A DNA stretch of 54,153 nucleotides, taken from assembly GCF_001311845.1 (NCBI RefSeq), contig NZ_BBCC01000022.1, positions 1 through 54,153 of the forward strand, written 5' to 3'. Positions 1 to 12,761 of the stretch are shown piece by piece (position 1 is the first letter of the stretch; each line of letters starts with the position of its first letter). The notes below the pieces were generated by a model, which saw only the letters and a list, made by a program, of their open reading frames with translations, was not told the DNA's origin and ran no database searches. Origin of the DNA: Desulfosarcina cetonica JCM 12296 (GTDB taxonomy: Bacteria > Desulfobacterota > Desulfobacteria > Desulfobacterales > Desulfosarcinaceae). The position numbers and the translations under genes were made by a program.

Positions 1-30
1 GCGTCGCGGCCACCGGTGCGTCCGTGACAG

Positions 31-480
31 CTATTCGATATCCACGGAAATCTGGCGGGTCGGATCGGGCTGCGGCCGGGGGATCTCGATGGTCAGGACC
101 CCGTTTTTGAATTTGGCCTTGATATCCTCGGGGGCGATCATGGCATGCAGGCTGAAAGTCCGGTAAAACCTGCCGCAGATGCGCTCCCGGCGGTAGTAAT
201 TGGCCGATTCGTGCGCCGGATCCTTCTCCCGCTGGCCGCTGATGGTCATCACGTTGTTCTTGACTTCGATGATCACATCTTCCTTGCGTACACCGGGAAG
301 ATCAACCTCGATGAAGAAACCGGTTTCGTTTTCGTAGATGTCCACATGGGGAGTCCAGGCACAGGGGGGGAAGGTTCCGTCATCCGCCAGCTGTTGGGGG
401 AACGAATCTTCGAAAAGTTTGTTGATGCGATCCTGAAGGGTGGCGATATTGCCAAACGGGTCCCATTTGATGATGGCCAT
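31..480 (-). CDS. Hsp20/alpha-crystallin family small heat-shock protein
   Basis: 149-residue ATP-independent holdase chaperone of the cytoplasm. The alpha-crystallin domain spans roughly residues 40-140: it carries the PHVDIYEN strand, the IEVDLPGVRKEDV motif and the conserved GVLTIEIP motif near the C-terminus, followed by a short tail. Length is normal for bacterial Hsp20. The ATG at 480 is preceded by a GAGGAA ribosome-binding site about 5 bases upstream. A strong TTGACA/TATGCT promoter lies at 589-616 on the same strand, so the gene is probably transcribed alone, divergently from the S1-domain gene. I see nothing odd in it. Confidence 0.95.
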   Translation of the reverse strand: MAIIKWDPFGNIATLQDRINKLFEDSFPQQLADDGTFPPCAWTPHVDIYENETGFFIEVDLPGVRKEDVIIEVKNNVMTISGQREKDPAHESANYYRRERICGRFYRTFSLHAMIAPEDIKAKFKNGVLTIEIPRPQPDPTRQISVDIE

Positions 481-588
481 GGCGTTCCTCGCGATTTGGG
501 TGATGGATAAAACGGCCGAACCTGCATGGGGCCATGCGGGTTGTCTTTCAGTGTGGTCAAGGGTCGGTGATGGTGCCTGCTTGAGAAA

Positions 589-616
589 AGCATAGCCATC
601 TCAAAATGCTTGTCAA
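589..616 (-). promoter_or_regulatory. Predicted promoter of the small heat-shock gene
   Basis: On the minus strand a perfect TTGACA (-35, complement of 611-616) is followed after 16 bases by TATGCT (-10, complement of 589-594). It sits about 110 bases upstream of the Hsp20 start. The -35 is preceded by C, giving CTTGACA, which partly resembles sigma-32 -35 boxes, but the -10 is sigma-70-like. Assigned by pattern only. Confidence 0.55.
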
Positions 617-775
617 GGCCCAAAGACCCGATGGCACCGACCCGAGGCGGACATAACTTTCAGCCGGCTTCGCAAAAGGCCGAGCAAGAATTCGCACCAT
701 CGACAATTGGCTTGCAAAAGGGCGCATTTTTTGGTGAAGTTGCCGTACCTTTTTTTATGAACCAGGAGAACAACG

Positions 776-2233
776 ATGAACGACGATTTTGAAAATCCGC
801 CTTCGGAGACGGAAGAAAGCTTTGCCGAACTGTTCGAATCCTACAGCGCCGGCATGAATGAAAACATTCAGGTGGGCGACCGGATTCGGGGGCGCGTCAT
901 CTCCATTGGCGGCAGCAGTGTGTTCGTGGACACGGGCACCAAGGTCGACGGGGTGGTGGAGCGGGCCGAATTACTGGACGACGATGGCCAACTGGCGGTT
1001 GCCGTGGGGGACGAACTGGATCTTTTTGTGGTCGCCGCCGACGAAAGCGAGATCCGTCTCTCCAAGGCCATTTCCGGTATCGGCGGGATCCACGTGCTCA
1101 AGGATGCCTGGACCCAGAAAATCCCGGTGGAGGGCAAGGTGGTGGCCTCGATCAAGGGCGGTTTTCAGGTGGAGATGCTGAAGCGGCGGGCCTTTTGCCC
1201 CATCAGCCAGATGGACGTGGCCTATGTGGAAGATCCGTCGGTGTATGTGGGCCAGACCTTCAATTTCCTGATCAAACGCTTTGAAGAGTCGGGCCGCAAT
1301 ATTGTCGTTTCCCGGCGTGAGATCCTGCAAAAGGAGCTGGATGCCAGCCGCAAGGCCTTCATGGCCGAGTTGCAGCCGGAAGCGGTCATCGAGGGCAGCG
1401 TGGTTCGCATCGTTCCCTTTGGTGCGTTTGTCAGCCTGGCGCCCGGCGTGGAAGGCTTGGTGCATATCAGCGAGTTGAGCTGGTCCCGGTTGGACACCCC
1501 CGAGCAGGCGGTCAAGGTGGGCGACCGATTGCAGGTCAAAGTGCTGGGCATCAAGGCCGGCGAGAAGCCCGGCACCCAAAAGATTTCCCTTTCGGTGAAA
1601 CAGGCCATGGGCGACCCCTGGATCGATGCCCACGAGCGGGTGAAGGTGGGGGCCAAACTGATGGGCAAGGTGACCCGCTGTGCCAATTTCGGCGCTTTCG
1701 TGGAGCTGTTTCCCGGTGTTGAAGGCCTGGTGCACATCAGCGAAATGAGTTATACGCGGCGGGTGATGCGCCCCGAGGAGGTCGTTGCTCCCGGGGATGA
1801 GGTCAGCGTCCTGGTCAAGGAGTTCGATCCGGATCGCAAGCGGATTTCGCTCAGTATCAAGGATGCGGAAGGTGACCCCTGGGCGGACGTCCAGGAGAAG
1901 TTCAAGCCGGGCAAGCCTGTTCAGGGGCGGGTCGAGAAGAAGGAGGGGTTTGGGATCTTCGTCAATCTGGCTCCGGGCATTACCGGTTTGTTGCCCAAAT
2001 CCAAGATCGCCGCATCGGACAGAGCGAGCGAGATCGAGTCCCTCAAACCCGGTGCCGCCATCACGGTCACCATCGACAACGTCAATGCGGCCGAGCGAAA
2101 AATATCCCTGGGAACCGGCGAGGCGGCCGATGATCAGGGATGGCAGGCCTTTTCCGGGGGGAGCAGCGACACCCTGGGATCCCTGGGAGACCAGCTGAAA
2201 AAGGCCCTGTCCCGAAAAAAGAACGGAGGTTGA
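776..2233 (+). CDS. S1 RNA-binding domain protein (30S ribosomal protein S1-like)
   Basis: 485 residues with an acidic N-terminal stretch and five consecutive S1 (OB-fold) repeats starting near residues 30, 118, 200, 285 and 370. The third and fourth have the canonical FGAFV and [10 protein letters not shown] signatures. The fifth is degenerate ([10 protein letters not shown]). S1 repeats bind single-stranded RNA, and in ribosomal S1 they recruit mRNA to the 30S subunit. Ribosomal S1 usually has six repeats and about 550-570 residues in this group, so this shorter protein may be a paralogue rather than the essential rpsA. The start at 776 has AGGAG about 9 bases upstream. trxB follows after only 2 bases, suggesting one operon and translational coupling. 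Confidence 0.85.
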   Translation: MNDDFENPPSETEESFAELFESYSAGMNENIQVGDRIRGRVISIGGSSVFVDTGTKVDGVVERAELLDDDGQLAVAVGDELDLFVVAADESEIRLSKAISGIGGIHVLKDAWTQKIPVEGKVVASIKGGFQVEMLKRRAFCPISQMDVAYVEDPSVYVGQTFNFLIKRFEESGRNIVVSRREILQKELDASRKAFMAELQPEAVIEGSVVRIVPFGAFVSLAPGVEGLVHISELSWSRLDTPEQAVKVGDRLQVKVLGIKAGEKPGTQKISLSVKQAMGDPWIDAHERVKVGAKLMGKVTRCANFGAFVELFPGVEGLVHISEMSYTRRVMRPEEVVAPGDEVSVLVKEFDPDRKRISLSIKDAEGDPWADVQEKFKPGKPVQGRVEKKEGFGIFVNLAPGITGLLPKSKIAASDRASEIESLKPGAAITVTIDNVNAAERKISLGTGEAADDQGWQAFSGGSSDTLGSLGDQLKKALSRKKNGG

Positions 2234-2235
2234 GC

Positions 2236-3213
2236 ATGGCAGGTTCCGATACGTTTTACGATCTGGTCATTATCGGCGGTGGCCCCGGCGGCCTTTCCGC
2301 CGCCATCTACGCCATGCGGGCGGCGTTGAAGACGGCTCTGGTGGAAAAGGGCGTCGCCGGCGGGCAGGTGACCATGAGCGACGAAGTCGAGAACTATCCC
2401 GGCTTCATCCATATCAGCGGCGCCGAACTTTCCATGAAGTTTGCCCAACACGCCCAGTCCTACGACCTGGATATGATCTCCCAGGAGGTGACGGTGCTGG
2501 ATCCGGGGCTCGACTACCATACGGTGAAGCTGGCCAACGGGGATGCCCTCAAGACCCATGCCGTGATTCTGGCTACCGGCGGCAGCCCCCGGAAACTCGA
2601 CATTCCCGGCGAACGGGAGCTTTACGGCAAGGGCGTTTCCTATTGCGCCACCTGCGACGGCTTCTTTTTCAGGGGCAAGACCGTGATCGTCGTCGGCGGC
2701 GGCGACAGTGCCGCCGAGGAGGCACTCTATCTGGCCAAGCTCTGTAAGAAGGTTTACATCGCCCACCGGCGCAGCGAGTTGCGGGCAAGCAAGATCCTTC
2801 AGCAGCGGCTTTTCAACGACTGCAACATTGAGATGCTCTGGAACACCGTGGTGACGACGATCCATGCCGGCAAGGACGGCGTGGAGCGGGTTGCCCTCAA
2901 GGACACCGTCACCGCCGACACCCGCGAACTGGATGTGGACGGCGTGTTCGTCTTTATCGGTTTCAATCCCAACAACGAGCTGGTTCCGGCCGGCACGCGC
3001 ATGAATGCCGACGGCATGGTGGTGACCGACGAAAAGTGTGAAACCCGCACCCCGGGCATTTATGTGATCGGCGACCTGCGTGAGAAGTTTGCCCGCCAGA
3101 TCGTCCTTTCGGCGGCCGACGGCTGCACGGCGGCCCTGGCGGCGGCCTATTACGTCGAAGCCAAGAAATCCATGCAGGCCGATACCTGCGAACTGCCTCC
3201 GGAATCTGACTGA
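2236..3213 (+). CDS. trxB: Thioredoxin-disulfide reductase
   Basis: 325-residue FAD/NADPH flavoenzyme that reduces thioredoxin in the cytoplasm. The N-terminal FAD-binding motif is GGGPGGLSAA (about residues 12-21). The redox-active pair is in SYCATCDG (about residues 134-141). The NADPH-binding GGGDSAAEEA follows, and the C-terminal FAD motif is GIYVIGDLREK. The ATG at 2236 is chosen because a good CGGAGGT site ends 5 bases before it and it starts 2 bases after the S1 gene stop. An in-frame extension upstream would run inside the S1 gene. Intact, normal length. Confidence 0.95.
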   Translation: MAGSDTFYDLVIIGGGPGGLSAAIYAMRAALKTALVEKGVAGGQVTMSDEVENYPGFIHISGAELSMKFAQHAQSYDLDMISQEVTVLDPGLDYHTVKLANGDALKTHAVILATGGSPRKLDIPGERELYGKGVSYCATCDGFFFRGKTVIVVGGGDSAAEEALYLAKLCKKVYIAHRRSELRASKILQQRLFNDCNIEMLWNTVVTTIHAGKDGVERVALKDTVTADTRELDVDGVFVFIGFNPNNELVPAGTRMNADGMVVTDEKCETRTPGIYVIGDLREKFARQIVLSAADGCTAALAAAYYVEAKKSMQADTCELPPESD

Positions 3214-3223
3214 ATGAGCCGGC

Positions 3224-4311
3224 GTGACGGATTCAGATTCGATGTTTGAACTACTCAAAACCTGGAAGGAAAGGCATTTTTCAGATCCTCAGCGGGTGAT
3301 CCTGGGGTTCATGCTGCTCGTGGGGGCGGGGCTGGTTTACTTCGTCGGCAGCCTGCTGACGCCGGTGTTCATCGCCGTCATCATCGCCTATCTGCTCGAT
3401 GGCATCGTCGTGCTGCTACAGCGCTCCCACCTCCCGCGGCTGGCCTCGGTGACGATTGTTTTCATGGTTTTCATGGCGGGCATGGTTGTCATGATGCTGT
3501 GGCTGCTGCCGTTGACGGTCAAGCAGGTCAGCCAACTGGTGCAGCAGTTGCCGGGAATGCTGGCTTCGGTTCAGTCCCAACTGCTCCAGCTGCCCACCAC
3601 CTATCCGGAACTGATCTCCAAAAACCAGGTGAGCCAGGTCATCGATTTCCTCAATACCGGCATCTCCACCCTGGGCAAACGTGTGCTGACGATTTCCCTG
3701 GCGTCGGTCGTCGGCCTGATCCATTTGGTGGTCTATCTGGTGCTGGTGCCTTTCATGGTTTTTTCATGCTCAAGGATAAGGCTGCCATTCTGGCCTGGGG
3801 ACGGCGTTTTTTGCCGGACAACATGGATCTGACCGAATCGGTGTGGCAGGAAGCCAACGTTCAGGTCACCAACTACATCCGTGGCAAGGGCTGGGAACTT
3901 TTGATTATCTGGGCCGTCAGCTTTGCGGTTTTCAGGGCGCTGGGGTTGCAGTTCTCGCTCCTGATCTCCCTGTTTGTGGGCTTGTCGGTGATCATTCCCT
4001 ACATCGGGGTAACGGTCATGGGATTTGTAATGGCCCTGATCGCCTTTATTCAGTGGGGCTGGAGCGGCGAGTTCGCTTCGGCGATGATCGCCTATGCGGT
4101 GATTCAGATTATCGACGGCAACCTCTTGGCACCGCTGCTGCTTTCCGGTGTCGTCAATCTTCATCCCGTGGCCATTGTCGTGGCCATTCTCCTGTTCGGT
4201 GGCCTTTGGGGCCTCTGGGGCCTTTTTTTCGCCATTCCCCTGGCCACCCTGATCAACGCCGTACTCAAAGCATGGTTCGCCCGGGTCGAACATCGCGGCG
4301 ATCCCGCCTGA
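3224..4311 (+). CDS. AI-2E family transporter (PerM-like permease), frameshifted
   Basis: Multi-pass inner-membrane protein of the AI-2E/PerM exporter family, about 360 residues if the break is repaired. Two N-terminal membrane segments (about residues 25-65) are followed by another at 75-100, a soluble domain, and C-terminal hydrophobic segments with the family-typical IPYIGV and HPVAIVVAILLFGGLWGLWG stretches. The frame breaks in a run of six T at 3759-3764. Seven T would join VPFMVF to FMLKDKAAILAW, so one T is missing. A GTG at 3224 and an ATG at 3242 are both possible starts. It directly follows trxB. The substrate cannot be told from sequence: family members export autoinducer-2 or ions. 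Confidence 0.8.
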
Positions 4312-4573
4312 CCGTTTTTCGCACCTGCCGCTGATCGGTTTTTTTTTCTTGATCGTATAACTCAAAGAAGTGATTTGGGCGCGGAATATGCTTAATGTTT
4401 TTTGCCGATGTTGAGCGTCTTCCGATACAGCCTGGGACGGCCCGGAATCCGGGGCGGGCGTGTCGTTGTTCGGCATCGACAGAAAAAGGGGATGCAAATT
4501 GTCATACACCCCATAAACTTGATGAAACACGTTGACAACCCATTCGAGTTGACCAGGATCCATGGGGGGCGCC

Positions 4574-5062
4574 ATGCAGGAAACCGGTTTTTTAAGGGAA
4601 AACCAGAGAGTTCTAAACGATATCCGTAAACTGGAAATATTCGAGCCTTTTCAGGAGGACGAGTTGCGCAACCTGCTCACCATGAGCAAGATCAGGCGTT
4701 ACACCGGTGGGGAGGTCATTTTTAAGCAAAACAGCGCCGACACATGGCTCTACTTTCTGATTTACGGCAAGGTCAGGCTGGTGAAGGACAACAAACCGGT
4801 GGCCACGTTTCAGCAACGGGGAGAAGTGTTTGGTGAAATGGGCGCCATTGCCTGTGCGCCACGCTCGGCCTCGGCCGTTGCCGTGGGTGATACCGTCTGC
4901 CTGGCGACGGATATTTACTATATCGAACAGCTTAGCGGCGCCGACAAAATGGCTTTCGGCTATGTTATCTACCGCGTGTTCACGAATGTGTTGGCCGATC
5001 GGCTCCGGCGTACCACCGACGACCTGCTTACGTTCAAGGGGCGCGGCATCAAAATTTGGTAG
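4574..5062 (+). CDS. Cyclic nucleotide-binding (CRP-like) domain protein
   Basis: About 162 residues forming one cyclic-nucleotide-binding beta-barrel. It has the GGEVIFKQN strand, a FGEMGAIACAPRSASAVA stretch matching the phosphate-binding cassette (FGE...RSA), and a C-terminal helix. There is no helix-turn-helix, so it is not a complete CRP-type transcription factor. It is probably a stand-alone nucleotide sensor or a regulator acting by protein contact. The ATG at 4574 is the first residue of MQETGFL. An ATG 12 bases earlier (4562), with AGGA before it, is an alternative. It stands alone between a permease gene and a convergent minus-strand pair. Confidence 0.8.
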   Translation: MQETGFLRENQRVLNDIRKLEIFEPFQEDELRNLLTMSKIRRYTGGEVIFKQNSADTWLYFLIYGKVRLVKDNKPVATFQQRGEVFGEMGAIACAPRSASAVAVGDTVCLATDIYYIEQLSGADKMAFGYVIYRVFTNVLADRLRRTTDDLLTFKGRGIKIW

Positions 5063-5087
5063 CGACGGCGAATTCCGGCCGTTCGTC

Positions 5088-6538
<1,451 letters not shown>

Positions 6539-6720
6539 GGACACCTCCTTTGGGGGGTTGATTCCGATATTCCGTCTCCTCACCTTAGGTGTCTATCGGC
6601 CCCACCGGTGGTTGTCAAGATCGGGGAATGGCGTGTTGAGACGCTGGAAAAAGCTGTCGGTTTGGGGTATAAAAAATTTTACGAAGTGTTCTTATATCCC
6701 CTTATAGAAAGTAACCTTTG

Positions 6721-7404
6721 ATGGAAATCAATGCCAAATTGGCCATTCTGGAGCGGATGGTCGCACTTTATGACGAATTTGTGGAAACCTTTGACCTGGC
6801 CTGCGAAAAATATTGCGCTCACTGTTGCACGGCCAATGTCACCATGACCACCCTGGAAGGGTATCTGGTGGTTGACCACCTGATTCAAACCGGTCAATTG
6901 GATCAAGTGGCCCCGATCCTTCAAAAGGCCCATCCCGATCGCTTTGTTCCGCAGCTATCGATCAACCGCATGGCCGATATCTGTGCCCGCGATGGTGATC
7001 TGCCCGACGAGACGATCGACCCCGATGCGGGCCCCTGTCCCGTGTTGATAGATCAAGCCTGCCCCTTTTACGCCGTGCGTCCCTTTGGATGTCGATGCAT
7101 GGTCTCGGCCAGGAATTGCGGCGAGATCGGCTATGCCGACATGGACCCGTTCATCCTGACCGTCAATGATGTTTTTCTGCAACATCTGGAGCACGTCGAT
7201 GCCCAGGGATACACCGGCAATTTCGTGGATATCATTCAATTCTTGGCCGATGCGGAAAATCGACAGAATTATGTCGCCGGACGTCTCGGCGCCGCCCCCT
7301 CCGGTCTGGTGGCCAATCAGCCGGTCTTCGTGCTGATGATCCCGCCGGAGCACCGGCGACGCATCCAGCCGCTGCTCGATCGGATGCGTGCGATCCAGGT
7401 TTGA
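6721..7404 (+). CDS. YkgJ-like CxxC zinc/iron-chelating domain protein
   Basis: 227 residues. The N-terminal CEKYCAHCC motif (about residues 29-37) and the later CPFYAVRPFGCRCM (about residues 112-125) are the cysteine signature of the UPF0153/YkgJ family (CxxCxxCC), thought to chelate zinc or iron. No membrane segment or signal peptide. The ATG at 6721 is chosen over an immediately preceding in-frame TTG. The site upstream is weak (AGAAAG). It is divergent from the DUF362 gene and precedes an aminotransferase by 65 bases. Biochemical role unknown. Confidence 0.8.
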   Translation: MEINAKLAILERMVALYDEFVETFDLACEKYCAHCCTANVTMTTLEGYLVVDHLIQTGQLDQVAPILQKAHPDRFVPQLSINRMADICARDGDLPDETIDPDAGPCPVLIDQACPFYAVRPFGCRCMVSARNCGEIGYADMDPFILTVNDVFLQHLEHVDAQGYTGNFVDIIQFLADAENRQNYVAGRLGAAPSGLVANQPVFVLMIPPEHRRRIQPLLDRMRAIQV

Positions 7405-7468
7405 TGGACGCGTTGAATCGTCTCTCCCGGAGCGATTCACCAAAGGCAGCTTATTTGGAAGGATTTTC

Positions 7469-8550
7469 ATGAAAACATACCCCATTCCCATGGTTCCCGG
7501 GCCGGTGCGGGTTCCGGCGGCCATTCGCAATGTCTATCTGGAAAGCTACGGTTCCGGCGATCTGGAAACCGATTTCATCGAGTTGTATACCCGGACCCAA
7601 CGACGCTTGAAAGAGATATTTACCACCCGCGACGACATCGTGATCATGTCCGGCGAGGGCATGCTGGCCCTGTGGAGCGCCTTGAAAAGCTGCCTGGTGC
7701 CCGGTGATCGGGTATTGGCCGTGGCCACCGGGGTGTTTGGCTATGGCATCGGTGAAATGGCCCAATCCCTGGGGGCCGACGTGAAGATCGTGGGCTTCAG
7801 CTACGATGAGACGATCAACGATCTGGCGCGCATCGAAGCGGCCATCGCCGAATTCAAGCCGCGCATGATCACGGCGGTCCACTGCGAAACCCCGTCGGGA
7901 ACCCTCAATCCGTTGGACGGTCTGGGGCGCCTCAAGCAAACCTACCAGGTTCCGCTGTTCTATGTGGATACCGTGGCCGGTGCCGGTGGCGTGCCGGTGC
8001 TGGCCGACGACTGGCAAATCGACCTGTGCCTGGGAGGCTCTCAGAAGTGTCTTTCCGCGCCGCCGGACATGAGTTTTCTCTCGGTGAGTCCCAAGGCTGG
8101 GAGATCATCGAAGCGGTGGGCTATGTGGGCTACGACGCCCTCAAACCCTTCCACCAGGCCGTCGAGAATCGGTATTTCCCCTATACGCCCAGTTGGCAGG
8201 GCGTTGCGGCACTCTTTGTCGCTGCCGGACTGCTGCTGGAAGAAGGCTTGACGAATAGTTTCGATCGTCATGCGCGCGTTGCCGCGCATTGCCGGCAGCG
8301 GCTGGCCGGGATGGGCATCGACCTTTTTCCGGCCGCCGATGCCGTTTCCTCACCCACGGTCACCGCCGCGAAGATTCCCAACGGATTCACCTGGGCGCAA
8401 TGGGATCAACGCCTGCGTGCGGATGGGCTCGTGGTGGCGGGCAGCTACGGACCGCTGGCCGACAAGGTCTTTCGGCTCGGTCACATGGGAAGCCAGGCCG
8501 ACATGGCCTTGGTTGATCGGGCACTGGATGTGGTTGCCGGTGCCCTTTAA
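7469..8550 (+). CDS. Class-V aminotransferase, alanine/serine-glyoxylate type, frameshifted
   Basis: PLP-dependent enzyme of the alanine-glyoxylate/serine-glyoxylate (PucG-like) aminotransferase family, about 360 residues when repaired. It has the N-terminal MVPGPVRVP motif, VDTVAGAGGVP with the cofactor-binding Asp near residue 170, and the Schiff-base lysine in GGSQKCLSAPP near residue 192. The C-terminal small domain ends in VFRLGHMG. The reading frame breaks near 8097: one base is missing in GCTGGG, where GCTTGGG would join SVSPKA to WEIIEAVGYVGYDA. The ATG at 7469 has GGAAGGA upstream. The substrate pair cannot be fixed from sequence. The DUF748 gene begins 9 bases after its stop. Confidence 0.85.
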
Positions 8551-8559
8551 GGAAAAATC

Positions 8560-11500
8560 ATGAAGATGAAGAAGTATGCCGATTGGACCCCGCGCCACAA
8601 GAAGCTGGCCATTGGCCTGGCGGCGGTGGTTGTGTTTTATCTTCTTTTTGGTTTTATCGCCGCGCCGTTCATCCTGCGGGCGGTTTTGGAGAAGAACGTC
8701 GCCACTGCCATCAATCGGCAGGTGTTCGTTGACGCGGTGCGGGTCAACCCGCTGACCCTCTCGGTGACCCTCAGGGCTCTGGACGTTCGCGAAACCGCCG
8801 GTGCGCCGTTCGTCAAATTGGGCGAAGTCTATGCCAATCTTGAGACCCTGTCCCTGTTCAAATGGGCGGTGGTGCTTAAAACCGTGCGCCTGGTGGCCCC
8901 CGACGTCAATCTGGTGCGCGTGGACGAAAAGCACTTCAACTTTTCGGATATCGGCCAGGGCGACCCGGCCGCCGCGCCTAACGCCGATGCCGCCGATCAA
9001 GGCAGTGGATTTGGTTTCGTGGTCGAGGATTTTACGCTCAGCGGCGGTCGCATCGCCTTCGAGGACCGCGTGGCGGCGGTCAACCATCGCGTCGAGCAGC
9101 TGAATCTGGGGGTCACGGGGCTCTCCTCGCGGCCTTCGGATGCGGACCGCGATACCCTGTTCAATCTCTCGGCGCGTATCAATGATGCCGATGTTTCCCT
9201 GAACGGTCATGCCCGGCCCTTCAAGGCAACACGGGAAACCCTGGCCACGCTCGGCCTGGCATCGGTCCAGGTGCCCCACTACCGGCCTTACATTCCCTTG
9301 CCTCCGGGATTGGGCCTGAAATCCCTGGCTGCGGACCTGAAGAGCGCTGTCGACTTCAAGCTGGATGCGGAGGGGCAACCCCGCCTGACCGTTGACGGGG
9401 TGCTGTCGCTGCACGATCTCCAGCTGACCGATGACCAAGGAACGCCGTTTTTCAACCAGCGCGAATTGCAGGCCGAACTGCAGCCTTCGGCGGTTCTGAG
9501 CGGCCAGGTGCGACTGGCCAAAATCGATCTGACGGCGCCGGAGGTTTTTCTCGAACGATTGCCCTCGGGGGAATTGCGCCTGCCGTTCACACCGGCCAAC
9601 AAAACGGCCGCCCAGCCACCCGCCGAGAAGACCGCAGAGCCTGCTGACGCCGGCACACCGCCGGTGATCACCGTCGACCACCTGAACCTTGCCAAGGGGG
9701 TGGTTCATTTCACCGACCGGGCCAACCGCAGCGCCTTTTCCACCACGGTCAACGACCTGGCATTGACCGTGGATAACTTTGGCCTGAACACCGACCGTAC
9801 GGCCAAATACCGACTGGCGTTGAAAACCGATGCCGGCGAGACGGTATCCCTTACGGGTGACGCGTCCCTGTCACCGTTGCAGGCGACCGGCGACGTTGCC
9901 GTGGCCGACATCAAGATTCCCCGTTATGCACCTTACTACCAGGACCGGTTCGCTTTCAAAACCCTGGCGGGCGTGCTCTCCCTGGGGGGCGGCTACCGAT
10001 ACCGCCAGGAGAAGGATACGCCGGTGGTTACCCTGGCGGGTCTGTACCTTGACCTTGCCGGCCTCGATGTGGTGCGTGCGGCGGATGACGACCCGTTGGT
10101 CAAGCTCGGCAAATTACAGGTCGCCGATAGCCGTGTCGACCTGAACGCGCACACCGTTACCTTGGGCCGTGTGGATTTCGCCGATGCGGTCATCGCCTGC
10201 CGCCGGGAGAAGGATGGCAACCTCAACCTGGCACAGGCATTTACCCCATTATCCGCTGCCGATTCATCCTCAACGGCCGAACCGGAAACGGCCCCACCCA
10301 CGCCAGCGCCTGCCGGTGCGCCCTGGGTGCTGAACCTGGACGCCCTCAAGCTTGCCGGTTTCACCGTTGCCGTGGAAGATCAGGTGCCCAAGGACCCGGT
10401 GAAATTCAAGATGGACGCCATCGCCCTTTCCGTCGAGTCGCTTTCCACGGCAAAAGACCATGCCGGTCAGGTCGACCTCTCCTTGAAATGGGAGAAGGCC
10501 GGTCAACTGCAAGTCGGCGGCAAGGTCACCGTTTCGCCACTGAACCTCGACTTGGCCGTGAAGGCCAAGCAGATGGACGTCCGGCCGTTCCAGCCCTATC
10601 TCTCCGAACAGACCGGCATGATCGTCACCCAGGGTTTTTTCAATACCCAGGGGCAACTGAAACTCAGCCAAAATAGCAAGGCCGAGCCGGTGATGACTTA
10701 CCGGGGCAATGCCGGCCTCAACCGCTTCGCCTCCATCGACCGCCGCATGCCGAGGATTTTCTCAAGTGGAAAGCCCTCTTGCTGGACAATCTGAACCTCG
10801 GGGTGAATCCCACGCGCATGGATGTGAAGCAGATCGCCCTGTCCGATTTCTTCGCGCGGGTGATCGTGGATCCCCAGGGCAACGTCAACCTGATCAGTAT
10901 GTTTGACACACCGGCGGATCAAGCGGCGTCCGGACAGAAGACGGCGGACGCCAAACCGCAGGCGGCGAAAAAGACGGCGTCCGCCACAGGCCGGTCGACG
11001 ATCAAGATCGACCGGATCAGCATGAGCGGCGGTGAAGTGGATTACTCCGACAACTATATCAAGCCCCATTTCAATGCGCGTTTCCATGATCTCGGCGGGA
11101 AGGTCACCGGCCTCGAATCCATGGCCGAAAAGCGCGCCGACGTCCTTCTGGAGGGCATGTGGTCCAAGCAGGCACCGGTGAAGATCACCGGTCAGATCAA
11201 CCCATTGATCGAAGATCCGTATGTGGATCTGAACCTCAATATTTCCGACATCGAACTGAGTCCTTTCTCGCCATATTCGGGCAAGTACCTGGCTATATCC
11301 TCGACAAGGGCAAGCTGACCTTCAACGTATCCTACCTGATGGAAGATCGGCGGCTGGAGGGCAAGAACAACATTTACATCGACCAGCTCACCCTGGGCAG
11401 CGCCGTGAAAAGCCCCCAGGCGGTCAACCTGCCCATCAAACTGGCCATCGCCCTGCTGAAGGACCGTAACGGCAATATCCAGCTGGATCTGCCGGTGAGC

Positions 11501-12196
11501 GGCAACCTGGATGATCCCAAATTCAGAATCGGCAAGGTGATCCTGACGGTTTTGAAAAACCTGATCGTCAAGATCGTCACCTCGCCCTTTGCGGCCCTGG
11601 GCGCCTTGGCCGGCGGTGGTGAAGAGTTGAGCTACCTGGATTTCGCCCCCGGAGTCAGCGACATTTCGCCGCAAAACGCCGAGAAGATCGTCAAGGTGGC
11701 CAAGATCCTTTATGAGCGGCCCGGCCTGAAACTGGACATCCGGGGAACGGCGGTTCCCCAGGCGGATGGCGATGCCTTGCGGGCAGTTGTCTTGGAAAAC
11801 CGCCTCAAGGCGGAAAAGCTCCGGGAAATGATGAAGTCGGGTAAGAGCGCCATCCCCCTGGAAGACATTCAACTGGATGCCGATGAGCGAGCCAAACTGA
11901 TCGAAGCGGCCTTTGCCGATTCGGGTATTGCCGTGCCGCTGGACAACAACGGCAAGCCGGTGGAACTGAGCCTAGCGGATATGGAAAAGCTGCTGCGTAT
12001 CAACACCGAGGTTACGCCGGACGACTACCGCGCCCTGGCCAATGCCCGGGCCTTCAACACCAAAAATTACCTGCTGGAAAACAGCCAGGTGGCGCGTGAA
12101 CGGCTTTTTATCGTGGAGCCCCGGTTCGATGCCGGTGACGCCAAAGCCAAAAAGGACCGCGCCCGCAATGGACAAGTGATTTTCAGTCTCAAATAA
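8560..12196 (+). CDS. DUF748 (AsmA-like) large envelope protein, two frameshifts
   Basis: About 1,210 residues after repair, making it one of the largest genes here. An N-terminal membrane anchor (about residues 15-40) is followed by repeated beta-rich DUF748/AsmA-type units, as in bridge-like lipid-transport proteins spanning the periplasm. The C-terminal OmpA-like stretch reads SPQNAEKIVKVAKILYERPG. Two single-base losses split it: one G near 10746 (restores RRDAEDFLKWKALLLDNLNL) and one G near 11291 (CTGG should be CTGGG, restoring GKYLGYILDKGKL). The start codon at 8560 has AAGGA partly overlapping the previous stop codon. Role in outer-membrane lipid homeostasis is inferred from the family only. 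Confidence 0.85.
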
Positions 12197-12353
12197 TCCC
12201 ATGCCGGACCGGCCGGTTTTCGCGATATCGAAAAAAAGTTGCGCAGGAAAACTCCCTCGGCTGCGTTTGATGATGATGAAAGGATAGAATTCAGGGCAGT
12301 TTTTTTTGCGTGGCAGGAGGACCGGTCAACGATGGCGAGACAGGGGGGATTTG

Positions 12354-12761
12354 ATGGGGTGTGATGAAGTCAGAAAACGACTGACGGCATGGGCGGATGG
12401 TGAGTTGCCGCCCCGGGAAGCCGAACGAATCGATCACCATCTCAGTCGATGTCCGGCGTGCCGGCTGGAGGCCCATGGGCAGCGGCAGTTATCGGCGGCC
12501 TTAAACACATTGCCGGCCGTTATTGTTCCGGCCGGCTTGGCCGAGCGCACGCGGCGAGTGTTTCGGACCCGGCTGGAGCGGCCCGGTCTGGCACAATGGT
12601 GGCAGCAGCTCAGCCTGGTCATGCGCGGTGCTGTTTGCGGTGCCGCCCTGGCCGGCCTGCTGTGCGGAGCGGTGCTGGGCACCAGCCTGAGCCGGCTGGC
12701 CCCTGACAACACGGCCAACCTTTATCAGACCCTCTACGCCGACAATGGGATATTCCCATGA
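12354..12761 (+). CDS. Zinc-finger (zf-HC2) anti-sigma factor
   Basis: 135-residue membrane protein. The N-terminal anti-sigma zinc-finger has the HHLSRCPAC motif (HxxxCxxC, about residues 29-37), and a hydrophobic segment at about residues 95-117 anchors it in the inner membrane. Such proteins hold an ECF sigma factor inactive until an envelope or redox signal arrives. The ATG at 12354 is preceded by a GGGGGGA stretch. Its stop overlaps the next gene's start as ATGA, and that gene in turn overlaps the ECF sigma gene, so the three are one coupled operon. Having the anti-sigma gene first is the reverse of the common order. Confidence 0.8.
   Translation: MGCDEVRKRLTAWADGELPPREAERIDHHLSRCPACRLEAHGQRQLSAALNTLPAVIVPAGLAERTRRVFRTRLERPGLAQWWQQLSLVMRGAVCGAALAGLLCGAVLGTSLSRLAPDNTANLYQTLYADNGIFP

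Noticed and set aside
610..792. 60-codon plus-strand frame before the S1 gene
   Set aside because: No ribosome-binding site or protein-like composition, and it overlaps the heat-shock promoter and the S1 gene start.
3755..3770. Programmed frameshift at the T run in the AI-2E permease
   Set aside because: Many other genes in the window carry the same type of single-base break without any slippery-site or stimulator pattern, so an error explanation is simpler.
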